A stretch of DNA of 48,759 nucleotides from a bacterium (GCA_024206195.1 JAAGZO010000179.1:1-48759), one strand, 5' to 3'. Counted from the stretch's first letter, positions 34,499 through 42,181 are shown. Numbers and translations: made by a program. Notes: a model not told the origin generated them from the sequence alone.

Positions 34499-35121
34499 TC
34501 CAGTATTTCGTGTTGTACATTTGGTACATCTTCTTCTTTGTCTACTAACTGCATAATTGTCATATCCGCTTCAAAACTGTAAATCATCGCCCAAGGTCGT
34601 TTCAATATTCTATATAACCACACAGTGTTTACTACCCTTCCGTCTATTAATACTGTCGTACCTACGTCGAATATTCTTTCATAGTAATATAAATCAAAAC
34701 TTATCGGGACTGCTGGCATTTTCCAGTTAATCACCTCTTTCGGGGCAGGTCCGTCTATATACACAAAGTCGGGTTTAATTTTGGGTAGAGTATCGAACAA
34801 ATGATACATCCTCTGAATCGTACCGTCGTTTGTATTCCACACACGCATCCTTGCGGGGCTGTGTAAATAATTTACATTATCAGTGTGTCTTGCTACCTCC
34901 TTAATCCATTCCTTGTTCGTGTCAATTGCACATGCTTTGCTTTTTTGTTTGTTTTCTATAAGTGCCTGTTCAATTACTATTGTTGAATATCCGCATCCAA
35001 GTTCAAGTACAGTTGTCGGTTTTTTGTGTTTTATAAGTTTATATAATACAGTTAAATCATTCCCCTTCGGTGCAAGCGCACTCTCCCCTGCATACTTTAG
35101 TTGCGGTAAGTCGAATTGCAC
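34477..35121 (-). CDS. SAM-dependent methyltransferase-like protein at the end of the sugar cassette
   Basis: 214 residues from a GTG start with GGGAGG nine bases upstream; overlaps neuA by 65 bases and terL by 22. VLELGCGYSTIVIEQAL (about residue 38) is motif I of class I methyltransferases. ACAIDTNKEWI gives the acidic residue, and PDFVYIDGPAPKEV resembles motif IV. Substrate unknown. Linked to sugar genes, it may methylate a sugar or a glycan. Confidence 0.65.
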   Translation of the reverse strand: MQFDLPQLKYAGESALAPKGNDLTVLYKLIKHKKPTTVLELGCGYSTIVIEQALIENKQKSKACAIDTNKEWIKEVARHTDNVNYLHSPARMRVWNTNDGTIQRMYHLFDTLPKIKPDFVYIDGPAPKEVINWKMPAVPISFDLYYYERIFDVGTTVLIDGRVVNTVWLYRILKRPWAMIYSFEADMTIMQLVDKEEDVPNVQHEILEWINENA

Positions 35122-35749
35122 TTTCTAAATCCTCCCTTGTGTCTATATCTACCATTTCAATTTGACTTGCAGGGATGCCAATTGATTCGTAACCCCAAAT
35201 ACTATTGTATTCCCGTAACGACCCCACCTTACATGCAACGTACCCTGCGAATACGTAATGGTTTGGTTTTAGTTGTGAGTTGAAGCATTTATTCCGTTCT
35301 TCGGGATACGCAAATCTTATAAACCCGTCTTTTATAATCCGCTGTGAATATGCGTGGTAGATGTTCGGTACTTTCCTAGTCGATTGCACGGAATCCAAGT
35401 ACAGTAAATGTTCTAAAAAGTTCCTACCCGTTTTAATGGTTTCAATTTCTGTGAATGGGTTAGTCGGTTGAAACAGGTGCAGATAATCCGTATCTTCTAA
35501 TTCCAACGTATTCGCCATTTCTAATAACACATCGTCAATCCTACCGTCGCTTAAATACTTGGGGCGTTTGTAACGCTCACAGTTTTCGGGTTGGATGTGC
35601 TCATCGTCTGTATTAATAATCGTCCTATCCATTACAATAAGCGACTTATTAACCGCAATCTCCCACAGCATCGTCCCGTTAAGTTCCGCACGGTTCTTAC
35701 CTACAAACCGCTGACTACCCGCCCTTGCAGGTATTACCCCAATGTGCAT
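35057..35749 (-). CDS. neuA: CMP-nonulosonate cytidylyltransferase, NeuA-like
   Basis: 230 residues. VIPARAGSQRFVGKN at residues 5-19 is the nucleotide-binding signature of CMP-sialate and CMP-KDO synthetases. Further family features are LFQPTNPFTEIETI (about 90), a mid-chain NHYVFAGYVACKVG and the C-terminal MVDIDTREDLESA. It activates a nonulosonic acid with CTP. Overlaps the neuC stop by 16 bases. It could use Neu5Ac or a Leg/Pse-type sugar. Confidence 0.83.
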   Translation of the reverse strand: MHIGVIPARAGSQRFVGKNRAELNGTMLWEIAVNKSLIVMDRTIINTDDEHIQPENCERYKRPKYLSDGRIDDVLLEMANTLELEDTDYLHLFQPTNPFTEIETIKTGRNFLEHLLYLDSVQSTRKVPNIYHAYSQRIIKDGFIRFAYPEERNKCFNSQLKPNHYVFAGYVACKVGSLREYNSIWGYESIGIPASQIEMVDIDTREDLESAIRLTATKVCRGECACTEGE

Positions 35750-36807
35750 AGCATCCCCATAATTTTCTCACTTGCGGTGCCGTCACCGTAGGTGTAATCT
35801 GGTTCGTACCTGCCGTGTTCCAGTTGATACCCGATGTGTTCCGTATAGTTGTCGTGTGCTACTAGCGTGTTCTTGCAGAGTTCCCTGTTCTCCTGACGTT
35901 TACCTATTGTTACATTTGGTGTGCCGAAGTAACCCGCTTCTCGTACGCCTGAAGACGAGTTACCTATTACACAAGAACAGGAAGCCAGAAGTGGACTGTA
36001 TAGGTCAATCGGGAGGGATTTTAAAAACCGTATAAAGTAGGGGTTTTTGTTTTCTTTATACTGTCGTAACAAATGACCCACAGTTCCACTTCCAGCGTCC
36101 ATATTGGAATTTAGCCAAATCGTTGGCAGTTTAAGGTTATCTACCGCTGTTATTAATCCTGTAAGTTCCGATGCTACCTCGTCGTAATGTAGCGTATCAG
36201 GATGATAGATAACTAATAGGTACGGCTTTGTAATGTCGACTACCGACCCTATTCCTGTTTTATCCTGTAGTGATTTAAAGTCGATTGAGTTTTCGGTTAA
36301 TACGTCGATTGAGGTAGACCCTACTACGTATACCTTTTCAAACTTGGCAAGGTTCTCACCCGCTTTTTCGGTACATGGAAAGTGGATACTCGCCAATTCA
36401 GAGATTGCGTAGCGCAGTTGATTATCTAAGCACCCTGAAACCTCACCGCCCTCTAAATGTGCAACTTTTATATTACACATAAACGCAGCGGTTACAGCAG
36501 CGAATGTTTCAAACCTGTCACCCACTACCATCACAAGGTCGGGTTTAAGTTCCTCAAATGCGTTTGTAAACTCGTTAATCGCCATTCCAGTTGATTTACC
36601 CATCACACCCAAGGAATCGCCCTGTACGTTAAAATAGACGCTCCTAGTAATAGGAAAATCGAAGAACGACGTAGAACGGTCACGCAATAACAATTCACCG
36701 CCAACTACGGTACTTAAATTTATCTGTGGGTTTTCCTGTGCCAATTTAATTATCTTTTTGAACTTGGCATAATTCCCACGGGTTGTGAGTATTATGCAGA
36801 GTTCCAT
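35734..36807 (-). CDS. neuC: Hydrolysing UDP-N-acetylglucosamine 2-epimerase, NeuC-like
   Basis: 357 residues, normal length. Key motifs: TTRGNYAKFKKI near the start, DLVMVVGDRFETFAAVTAAFMCNIKVAHLEGGE (about 95-128), and near residue 280 VIGNSSSGVREAGYFGTPNVTIGKRQENRE, which bind UDP and perform C2 epimerisation. In the pathway it makes the N-acetylmannosamine-type sugar used by NeuB. Same operon as NeuA and NeuB. Confidence 0.85.
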   Translation of the reverse strand: MELCIILTTRGNYAKFKKIIKLAQENPQINLSTVVGGELLLRDRSTSFFDFPITRSVYFNVQGDSLGVMGKSTGMAINEFTNAFEELKPDLVMVVGDRFETFAAVTAAFMCNIKVAHLEGGEVSGCLDNQLRYAISELASIHFPCTEKAGENLAKFEKVYVVGSTSIDVLTENSIDFKSLQDKTGIGSVVDITKPYLLVIYHPDTLHYDEVASELTGLITAVDNLKLPTIWLNSNMDAGSGTVGHLLRQYKENKNPYFIRFLKSLPIDLYSPLLASCSCVIGNSSSGVREAGYFGTPNVTIGKRQENRELCKNTLVAHDNYTEHIGYQLEHGRYEPDYTYGDGTASEKIMGMLCTLG

Positions 36808-37013
36808 TTATCTAAATAACACCTTTCGCAACTTCCGCTTAATGACATACTTGAACCATCGGTAAAAAATATAACTTCTATTTCTAAAGTTCTTCCATCA
36901 CTTTTGTAATCAAAATCAGAAATTGTTTTTCCTGCAAGTTCACTTATTGTTTTCCTTACGTCTTCCCGTTCCTTTTTTATCATTTCCTCCATTGAATCTT
37001 TCTTTTTGCTCAC
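36792..37013 (-). CDS. Small protein inside the sugar cassette
   Basis: About 73 residues. I prefer a GTG start (VSKKKDSMEE), eight bases after GGGGGA; an ATG at 37028 is the alternative. Helical start, then a beta part with SGSCERCYLDKW containing a C-x2-C. Unknown. Overlaps neuC by 16 bases. Confidence 0.5.
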   Translation of the reverse strand: MSKKKDSMEEMIKKEREDVRKTISELAGKTISDFDYKSDGRTLEIEVIFFTDGSSMSLSGSCERCYLDKWNSA

Positions 37014-37015
37014 CC

Positions 37016-38125
37016 CTAGTTCCCCCATTTGGTTTTCGGTTGTATAATCTCTTTGTTTATGTCGTCTTTATAAGGTAGTATTGCTGTTATTAGGTCTTCT
37101 ATTTCTAATTCAATATCCCAATCTGGTTTGTACCCTAACTCTCGCAATTTGTCGTGCTTGGGATTAAAATAATGCTTTTCTTGTTCAGTGCGTGGATTGT
37201 CTATGTGCTCTATCTTCACATCTAATCCAAGTTTATTGCCAACTTCTTCTACCATGCAAGCAAGCTCATAAATGTCATAAGTTTCTGCGAATTGGTTGAA
37301 TACTCTATATTCACCGCCTTCGGCAGGGTTTTCTAGTGCTAGTGTAATGCACTCAATGCTATCCTTTAGTGGTAGAAACCCTCTTGTCTGCCCACCTTCT
37401 CCGTACACCGTGAGTGGTACACCTGCAACTGCTTGAGCGCAGAAGCGGTTAATCACCGTACCAAAATGCTCGTCGTAGTCGAATCTCGTACCGTCTACAT
37501 GCCCGAATACAACGCCCTGCATAATATCAGTAGCACGTAACCCCCACGTTCTACAGGCAAACTCTATATTCTGTGAATCAAACACCTTAGAAAGATGATA
37601 AAACGAATTAGGTTGTCGTGGGAAGGGTAGACCTTCCATCGGGCAATTAGGTCTAAAATATGAACTTTCGCCATGCCAAACCTGTTTACAGTCTTTTTCT
37701 ATCTGCCCTTCGGGTATATCGCAATTTGGTGTGCCGTATTCGCCCATACTGCCCAATTTAATTAAGTGTGTTTTCGGTAGTTGTTTTAAAAACCATAGTA
37801 AAGATAGTGTGCCGATTACGTTCCCGTATTGTGTTTCCCTCGCTGAATAGACGCTCTGCATACTCCAAGATGCTGAAGGTTGTTCCGCTAAGTGTATTAC
37901 AGCGTCGCATACGGGAAATTTCCTTAAATCGTCTAGTTGCCGTTCAATTATCGGGAACTCTTTTCTGCGTTCCTTTGGTTTACTTATCGGGATGAGCGAT
38001 TGTGCCGAATCTCGCCTGAAGTAACAATCCAACCCGATTATGTCGTAACCTTTCTCCTTTAAGTGCCTAGCAAGCGGATACCCTATATACCCGTCGATGC
38101 CAAGGATAAATACTGTTTTTTTCAT
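37016..38125 (-). CDS. UDP-sulfoquinovose-synthase-like (SQD1 family) NAD-dependent SDR
   Basis: 369 residues. NAD-binding GIDGYIG at 9-15, Ser126 in LGSMGEYGTPN, and Tyr176/Lys180 in FYHLSK form the extended SDR active site. The runs RATDIMQGVVFG, RFDYDEHFGTVINRFCAQAVAG, PLTVYGEGGQTRGF, EYRVFNQFAE and NPRTEQEKHYFN match SQD1, which turns UDP-glucose plus sulfite into UDP-sulfoquinovose. Resemblance to SQD1 is much closer than to ordinary epimerases; the usual catalytic Thr is Ser. Substrate is unproven. It could also act on another UDP-hexose. Confidence 0.78.
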   Translation of the reverse strand: MKKTVFILGIDGYIGYPLARHLKEKGYDIIGLDCYFRRDSAQSLIPISKPKERRKEFPIIERQLDDLRKFPVCDAVIHLAEQPSASWSMQSVYSARETQYGNVIGTLSLLWFLKQLPKTHLIKLGSMGEYGTPNCDIPEGQIEKDCKQVWHGESSYFRPNCPMEGLPFPRQPNSFYHLSKVFDSQNIEFACRTWGLRATDIMQGVVFGHVDGTRFDYDEHFGTVINRFCAQAVAGVPLTVYGEGGQTRGFLPLKDSIECITLALENPAEGGEYRVFNQFAETYDIYELACMVEEVGNKLGLDVKIEHIDNPRTEQEKHYFNPKHDKLRELGYKPDWDIELEIEDLITAILPYKDDINKEIIQPKTKWGN

Positions 38126-38394
38126 TCCCCCTCCTTTTTAACTGTATACCTTTTGAGCAATTCTGCCAATAAACCCCAACCAGCACACACAGGAATACAT
38201 CTAATAAAATCTATTAATTGTTCGTCGGAATATTTTTCTGCTAACCCCGTATCAATTTTTTCAAATTCTTTTAAATATTCTCCTGTTATAGCCCACTTAA
38301 ATTTCGGTTCTATTCTGAAAAACTCTCGACATTTCTCGCATCGAACTAAAATGCCATCTGTGGTCTTTTTCCGTTCTTCCCCTTGAAAGCCCAT
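38122..38394 (-). CDS. Small protein between NeuB and the SQD1-like gene
   Basis: 90 residues with CEKC near residue 20 and two later Cys. The start has GAGGGAG and overlaps neuB by 49 bases; its end overlaps the SQD1-like start (ATGA). Unrecognised. Confidence 0.5.
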   Translation of the reverse strand: MGFQGEERKKTTDGILVRCEKCREFFRIEPKFKWAITGEYLKEFEKIDTGLAEKYSDEQLIDFIRCIPVCAGWGLLAELLKRYTVKKEGE

Positions 38395-39155
38395 TTTTCG
38401 TTCTCCCTCTCTTGTTTTGAATAAACCCTGTCTTCGCTTCCGATTAACTTGTCTATGTTGCGTATATCCGCTACGTATTGCTTCAGTTCGTCTTTGTTCA
38501 CAGCACCGTGACAGTCCTGCCCCTTGCTTTCGGGTAACATGATGTGTTTTTCAATTACCTTTGCGCCCATTACAGTTGCAATTGCAGAGGCGAAAGTGCC
38601 TGGATAGTGATCTGAATATCCAAAATCGTTTGTATGTTTCGCTAAAGTACGCAAAAAACCTAAATTAAGATTCTCGTCGGTTACGGGATATTGCGTAATA
38701 CAGTGTAGAATAGTAGCGTCGTGTCCGTTACATTTACGTAAAATCTGACGCACCCCGTCCCAATCCCTTAATCCTGTTGAAACGTAAACTTTCTTCCCGC
38801 TTGCCAGTGCTAAATCAAGTATCTCGCCCCTGTCACCGCTTCCTACTTTGAAACTATCAACGCCTAATTCGTCTAGGAACTGAAATGCACCTACCGTATG
38901 CGGAGTTGCCAACCAATCCAAACCCGTATCTTCTGTAATTACTTTTAAACTTGCAATCTCACCGTAGTTAAGTTCACGTTCAGCAAACCTTGCATAGCGT
39001 TTCGGGTCACCTACCCAATCAATTAATTCGTCTGTTTTATATACCTGAAACTTAACAGCGTCAAACCCCGCTTCCGCAGCGGAATAAATCAAATCACAGG
39101 ACTTTGCTACACTTCCCATGTGCGCTAATCCTATTTCAGCTATCAGATATGGCAT
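38346..39155 (-). CDS. neuB: Nonulosonic acid synthase, NeuB-like, without the SAF domain
   Basis: 269 residues. The TIM-barrel features are present in order: LIAEIGLAHMGS, AVKFQVYKTDEL, WLATPHTV, SFKVGSGDRGE, VYVSTGLRDWD, ILHCITQYP, FGYSDHYPGTFAS and KVIEKHIMLPES. It condenses PEP with an N-acetylhexosamine. Cellular NeuB proteins have about 340-350 residues with a C-terminal antifreeze-like (SAF) domain that reaches the active site of the partner subunit. This one stops after the barrel and a short basic tail. It may use a different dimer or be impaired. Confidence 0.8.
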   Translation of the reverse strand: MPYLIAEIGLAHMGSVAKSCDLIYSAAEAGFDAVKFQVYKTDELIDWVGDPKRYARFAERELNYGEIASLKVITEDTGLDWLATPHTVGAFQFLDELGVDSFKVGSGDRGEILDLALASGKKVYVSTGLRDWDGVRQILRKCNGHDATILHCITQYPVTDENLNLGFLRTLAKHTNDFGYSDHYPGTFASAIATVMGAKVIEKHIMLPESKGQDCHGAVNKDELKQYVADIRNIDKLIGSEDRVYSKQERENEKWAFKGKNGKRPQMAF

Positions 39156-39370
39156 TAATCGTCTACTCTGCCGTGTATTTTACATATTTTCTTTTTAAAT
39201 ACCCAACCTTTAACTTCAAGGTCGGCACCGCAGAACGGGCAAATATTCATACTCACCGCTTCTTTACGACTTTTTAATTCAGATAATTTATCCAAATCGT
39301 TTTTAGCGGATTCAAGTACCTTTGCCTTACGTTCCTCAATTTTACGTAATGCCCGTTTACTGATTGTCAT
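39155..39370 (-). CDS. Zinc-knuckle protein
   Basis: 71 residues: a charged helical first half, then CPFCGADLEVKGWVFKKKICKIHG (C-x2-C and C-x2-H). TAATG junction with neuB. Function unknown. Confidence 0.55.
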   Translation of the reverse strand: MTISKRALRKIEERKAKVLESAKNDLDKLSELKSRKEAVSMNICPFCGADLEVKGWVFKKKICKIHGRVDD

Positions 39371-39372
39371 AG

Positions 39373-39540
39373 TTATTCCTCAACTACTTCTTCTTCCAGT
39401 TCGTCTTCGGGTATGAGTTCGGGTTCCTCTAGTGTGATTTCCCTTGATTTTGTGTTAATTACTACATATTTCATGTTTTCGGGAATCTCGTAATAAGATA
39501 ACTCGCCTTCTACTTTTGATGCGTTTCCTAATGGTTCCAT
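39373..39540 (-). CDS. Small acidic protein (55 aa)
   Basis: A short ORF with a strong GGAGG site that overlaps the preceding stop region. Acidic C-terminus (EDELEEEVVEE). Reminiscent of small phage structural or early proteins; not identified. Confidence 0.5.
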   Translation of the reverse strand: MEPLGNASKVEGELSYYEIPENMKYVVINTKSREITLEEPELIPEDELEEEVVEE

Positions 39541-39876
39541 TTAACCTCCGTTATATTCTATTTCTATTGTGTCGATTGCTATTTCCGTTTTGTGGGTATT
39601 CGCTTCCTTTTCTGAACAGAAAACACGAGTAACTGCGTCGCCTATCGGATGGTCTACTACATTAATCCAACCTTTTTTCTTGGAAGGGACTAAATCTATC
39701 CAAGTGTCGCCATGTGAAACATGATTTAAACCACCCTTTGTCCAACTGTACTGAAACCACACGCCATTATCTAAATACGCACCGTGTACCCTGTGGAAAT
39801 TGTTTTCATCAACCGCATAAATCCGCACAGGTCGCCCGTCCCTTGTCGTGTATTTACCGTCTAGTTTTATCTCCAT
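39541..39876 (-). CDS. Conserved phage protein (YTTRDGRPVRIYA type)
   Basis: 111 residues. The first 20 (IKLDGKYTTRDGRPVRIYAVD) match a frequent phage pattern. Further W-rich beta sequence (GVWFQYSWTKGG; DTWIDLVPSKKKGW). AAGGGAGGG site decides ATG 39876. Function unknown. Confidence 0.55.
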   Translation of the reverse strand: MEIKLDGKYTTRDGRPVRIYAVDENNFHRVHGAYLDNGVWFQYSWTKGGLNHVSHGDTWIDLVPSKKKGWINVVDHPIGDAVTRVFCSEKEANTHKTEIAIDTIEIEYNGG

Positions 39877-39877
39877 T

Positions 39878-40060
39878 TTAACCCTCCCTTTTATTCCACG
39901 CTTCAATTACTATATCTTCTGAATCACAGTTTATTCTATTCATATATATTTCATTTGTCTTGCAACCACAATTTTGACATGCGATAAAACAATATCCCGT
40001 ATCTGTATTATCATATTCTGCCCGACCACCACAAAACGGACACCCCTTTAAGGTTTCCAT
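39878..40060 (-). CDS. Lar-like restriction alleviation zinc protein
   Basis: 60 residues: LKGCPFCGGRAEYDN, then ACQNCGCKTNE and a closing VIEAWNKREG. This is the layout of the Lar family, whose Rac-prophage member reduces type I restriction. Many such proteins are small zinc ribbons of unproven function. ATG 40060 has GGGGAGG; an upstream TAATG at 40099 is the alternative start. Confidence 0.6.
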   Translation of the reverse strand: METLKGCPFCGGRAEYDNTDTGYCFIACQNCGCKTNEIYMNRINCDSEDIVIEAWNKREG

Positions 40061-40098
40061 TTTAACCTCCCCTGAATTGATTACGTTTATCCCACACA

Positions 40099-40338
40099 TT
40101 AGAACGTATGCCCCCTACTGCACCTGTACGTCGTCGTAGTTATGTTTGGGTCGCTAAAGTGATAATTACCGTCTTCATCGTACCATTGATGGGTTGCCAT
40201 AAGCGTAGTTGATTGACCCACAACCGTCACCGTGCTTTTCTTGCCTTCCGCTTTACATTCCTTGCAGATTACTTTTCCCATTAATTCGCCTCCCGTTACA
40301 AAACTGACCAATAAAAGAATCGTTAAAAAATACTTCAT
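40099..40338 (-). CDS. Small zinc-knuckle protein with two possible starts, one giving a membrane segment
   Basis: The long form (79 residues) starts MKYFLTILLLVSFVTGG and would be membrane-targeted; the short form starts at 40281 (MGKVICKECKAEGKK) after a perfect GGGAGG. Both starts have a ribosome site. The common part has CKEC and a later C-x3-H (CSRGH). Unknown function. Confidence 0.5.
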   Translation of the reverse strand: MKYFLTILLLVSFVTGGELMGKVICKECKAEGKKSTVTVVGQSTTLMATHQWYDEDGNYHFSDPNITTTTYRCSRGHTF

Positions 40339-40349
40339 TATTTACCCCT

Positions 40350-40490
40350 TTAATCTTTTAAAGCGTTTAGGGCATCTCGTTGTGCATTGGCTTCATATCT
40401 ATTATTGTGTCGAGAATGGCAGAAACCACCTTGTTTAACCGCATACATACTATATTCTGATTCCCACACAACAAACCATTTCAATTTCAT
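40350..40490 (-). CDS. Small protein (46 aa)
   Basis: Starts MKLKWFVVWESEYSMY with GGGG eight bases upstream. The 16 bases around its start are the same as at the 40338 gene, suggesting duplicated leaders. Starts by TAATG after a tiny ORF. Unrecognised. Confidence 0.5.
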   Translation of the reverse strand: MKLKWFVVWESEYSMYAVKQGGFCHSRHNNRYEANAQRDALNALKD

Positions 40491-40564
40491 TATTTACCCC
40501 TTTCGTGCCAGTAGATTATTAATACGACCAATAAAAACGCTACGCTGATTAGTAACTCTCTCAT
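40490..40564 (-). CDS. Tiny membrane protein (24 aa)
   Basis: Single hydrophobic helix (LLISVAFLLVVLIIYW), ends TAATG with the next gene. Only coupling supports translation. Confidence 0.4.
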   Translation of the reverse strand: MRELLISVAFLLVVLIIYWHERGK

Positions 40565-40632
40565 AAACTCAAGACGCCTAGTAATACCCATAAACTTAAA
40601 ATTACTAGACCGATTAGCTTAATAAAATACAC
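40561..40632 (-). CDS. Tiny membrane ORF (23 aa, GTG start)
   Basis: Hydrophobic chain (FIKLIGLVILSLWVLLGVLSL) that ends in an ATGA overlap with the next ORF. The GTG has no clear ribosome site, so this is weak. Confidence 0.25.
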   Translation of the reverse strand: MYFIKLIGLVILSLWVLLGVLSL

Positions 40633-40687
40633 CATATAACAACATTAATCCCATTACCGTGCCTGTTACTATCGTTACCGTTACCAT
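40619..40687 (-). CDS. Tiny membrane ORF (22 aa)
   Basis: Starts MVTVTIVTGTVMGLMLL after AAGGG. Hydrophobic throughout. Possible but unproven. Confidence 0.3.
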   Translation of the reverse strand: MVTVTIVTGTVMGLMLLYGVFY

Positions 40688-40710
40688 GCTATACCCTTTT
40701 TGTTTTTTAA

Positions 40711-40878
40711 CTAAATATGGGTCTTTACAATAGTGGTGCGACCTATACTGCCCCATGTCATTGCGTTACCTATACGTACCATATCAGCACGAACTTTCTT
40801 TAATCGCTTTAACTTTAATGCGTTAAAATCAAACTTAATGAAATCATCCCAATCCATTACTACAATTTCCTTGCCCAT
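40711..40878 (-). CDS. Small basic protein (55 aa)
   Basis: Begins MGKEIVVMDWDDF and has a Lys-rich helix (LKLKRLKKVRADMV). GGAG upstream. It starts just after the next ORF ends. Unknown. Confidence 0.5.
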   Translation of the reverse strand: MGKEIVVMDWDDFIKFDFNALKLKRLKKVRADMVRIGNAMTWGSIGRTTIVKTHI

Positions 40879-40881
40879 AGT

Positions 40882-41046
40882 TTACTCCACTCCTAACTTT
40901 TTTAATTCTTTAAGTAATTTACCTATATAATTCATCAACACAGAAACAAAACTACGCTCCGTTTCATAACTCTGCATAAGGTTATCTAAATGAATCTTCA
41001 TCGAATTAATTAATTTAACCTTTTCCTCACACCCATTACATTTCAT
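40882..41046 (-). CDS. Small helical protein (54 aa)
   Basis: CNGC near the start, then heptad-like helix (VKLINSMKIHLDNLMQSY) and a Lys-rich end. Very strong AAAGGGAGGGG site. Unknown. Confidence 0.5.
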   Translation of the reverse strand: MKCNGCEEKVKLINSMKIHLDNLMQSYETERSFVSVLMNYIGKLLKELKKLGVE

Positions 41047-41104
41047 AATACCCCTCCCTTTTTATATTTTTCTAATATACTACGGTTACTAACCATTAAT
41101 TCAC

Positions 41105-41317
41105 TCACTCAGTTTTTGCCCCCCGCCCCCCCTCGGTTTCCTCCTGGGGTTCGATAATCCCTGCGGTTGTAAACCATGTTGCATTGGAAGGGTGCTTCTC
41201 ATAGCTTGCCTTGAGTAATGCAGTGTAATGGTCCTTGTACTCACTTGGGTTATGCTTCACCCTCCTGAACCTCTCCCCTTCCATCAACTCCCCTGTTGCT
41301 ATCTCTATTCCAGCCAT
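41105..41317 (-). CDS. Hypothetical protein
   Basis: 70 residues from ATG 41317 with a GGAGAGG site; the reading to 41356 overlaps a better small ORF in another frame. Charged, ends EETEGGRGAKTE. Unrecognised. Confidence 0.5.
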   Translation of the reverse strand: MAGIEIATGELMEGERFRRVKHNPSEYKDHYTALLKASYEKHPSNATWFTTAGIIEPQEETEGGRGAKTE

Positions 41318-41427
41318 GTATCTATCCTCTCCGCTATTATGTAGGCTATTCCCCATGCTGTGATAAACCCGCCTACTATGAATGATGCCTGTACTAAATC
41401 AGCTAGTATGTTGTTAGGAATTGTCAT
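41305..41427 (-). CDS. Small membrane protein (40 aa)
   Basis: Central hydrophobic helix (ASFIVGGFITAWGIAYIIA) flanked by charged ends; GGGGTGAG upstream of the ATG; overlaps the next gene by 13 bases. Function unknown. Confidence 0.5.
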   Translation of the reverse strand: MTIPNNILADLVQASFIVGGFITAWGIAYIIAERIDTWLE

Positions 41428-41522
41428 TTATACTCACCCCGTGGGAGATGTTGACTAAATGCCTATAATTGCTTGTAATGATAATTTACCCATTTATGCT
41501 ATTATACCCCTATTCTGCTCCA

Positions 41523-42011
41523 TTATGACCCTGTAATGCCAAGTTCTTCCTCTTCTTTGGCGATCTGGGCATCCAATTCTGCCATGTTTGCACTTAGGTC
41601 CTTATACGCTACATTGGCAGTACTCTGGCCCCTTTCCAGGCGCTCATGGGTCTGTAATATGCCATACATGCCTACCTTCTGGTATGCTGAACTCTTTTTA
41701 ATCTCGTCTACAGTCAAGTATTTCAGTGTTTGTGCGCCTTTGAAGGCTAGAATATCAGCTCTATTGTTCTTATAGGCAGTAATATCGTCATTAATACTAT
41801 CCCATAACATACCTTCTTTATGTAAATGATAGCATATATTGGTCTTTGAGCAGTTTAGTATCTTGCCCGCTTGAATGAGTGTTAATTGAGGATGGGTTAC
41901 TTTGAGGTTTATAATATCATCTAATGTTACATCTTTGAACTTGGGTTCTTTGTTGTCAAGTTCGGGTAAATGATTAGCGGGTTCTGGTAGGTTGTCTTTA
42001 TTGTCTTTCAT
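41523..42011 (-). CDS. Terminase small subunit-like DNA-binding protein
   Basis: 162 residues. A helix-turn-helix LTLIQAGKILNCSKTNICYHLHKEG (about residue 43-67) is followed by helices with ILAFKGAQTLKYLTVDEIKKSSAYQKVGMYGILQTHERLERGQSTANV. That second pattern (K-x-S, GIL, ERL-x-GQST) is seen in small terminases and related phage HTH proteins. It would recognise the packaging site. The gene lies 7 kb from terL. A regulator is the alternative. Confidence 0.6.
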   Translation of the reverse strand: MKDNKDNLPEPANHLPELDNKEPKFKDVTLDDIINLKVTHPQLTLIQAGKILNCSKTNICYHLHKEGMLWDSINDDITAYKNNRADILAFKGAQTLKYLTVDEIKKSSAYQKVGMYGILQTHERLERGQSTANVAYKDLSANMAELDAQIAKEEEELGITGS

Positions 42012-42181
42012 TATGCTTCGGGTGCTTCATGCTTTATTATTATTCTCTTCCCACAAATCTTACATTGATACGCTTCGGCGCAACAACCCCTCGAACAATT
42101 ATACTTCTGGTTTTCGTCCGGTGTCATTTCTGTATTACTCTCTATCGTTTCCCCACAAGTACATATAATGTATTCTATCAT
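42011..42181 (-). CDS. Cys-rich zinc protein (56 aa)
   Basis: CTCG, CSRGCC and CKICG blocks imply one or two zinc sites. Starts after GAGGGG; TAATG junction with the TerS-like gene. Unrecognised. Confidence 0.5.
   Translation of the reverse strand: MIEYIICTCGETIESNTEMTPDENQKYNCSRGCCAEAYQCKICGKRIIIKHEAPEA

Noticed and set aside
41047..41104. GGTTAGTAACC palindrome and TATATT as a promoter/operator
   Set aside because: No -35 at proper distance; a single short palindrome is expected by chance.
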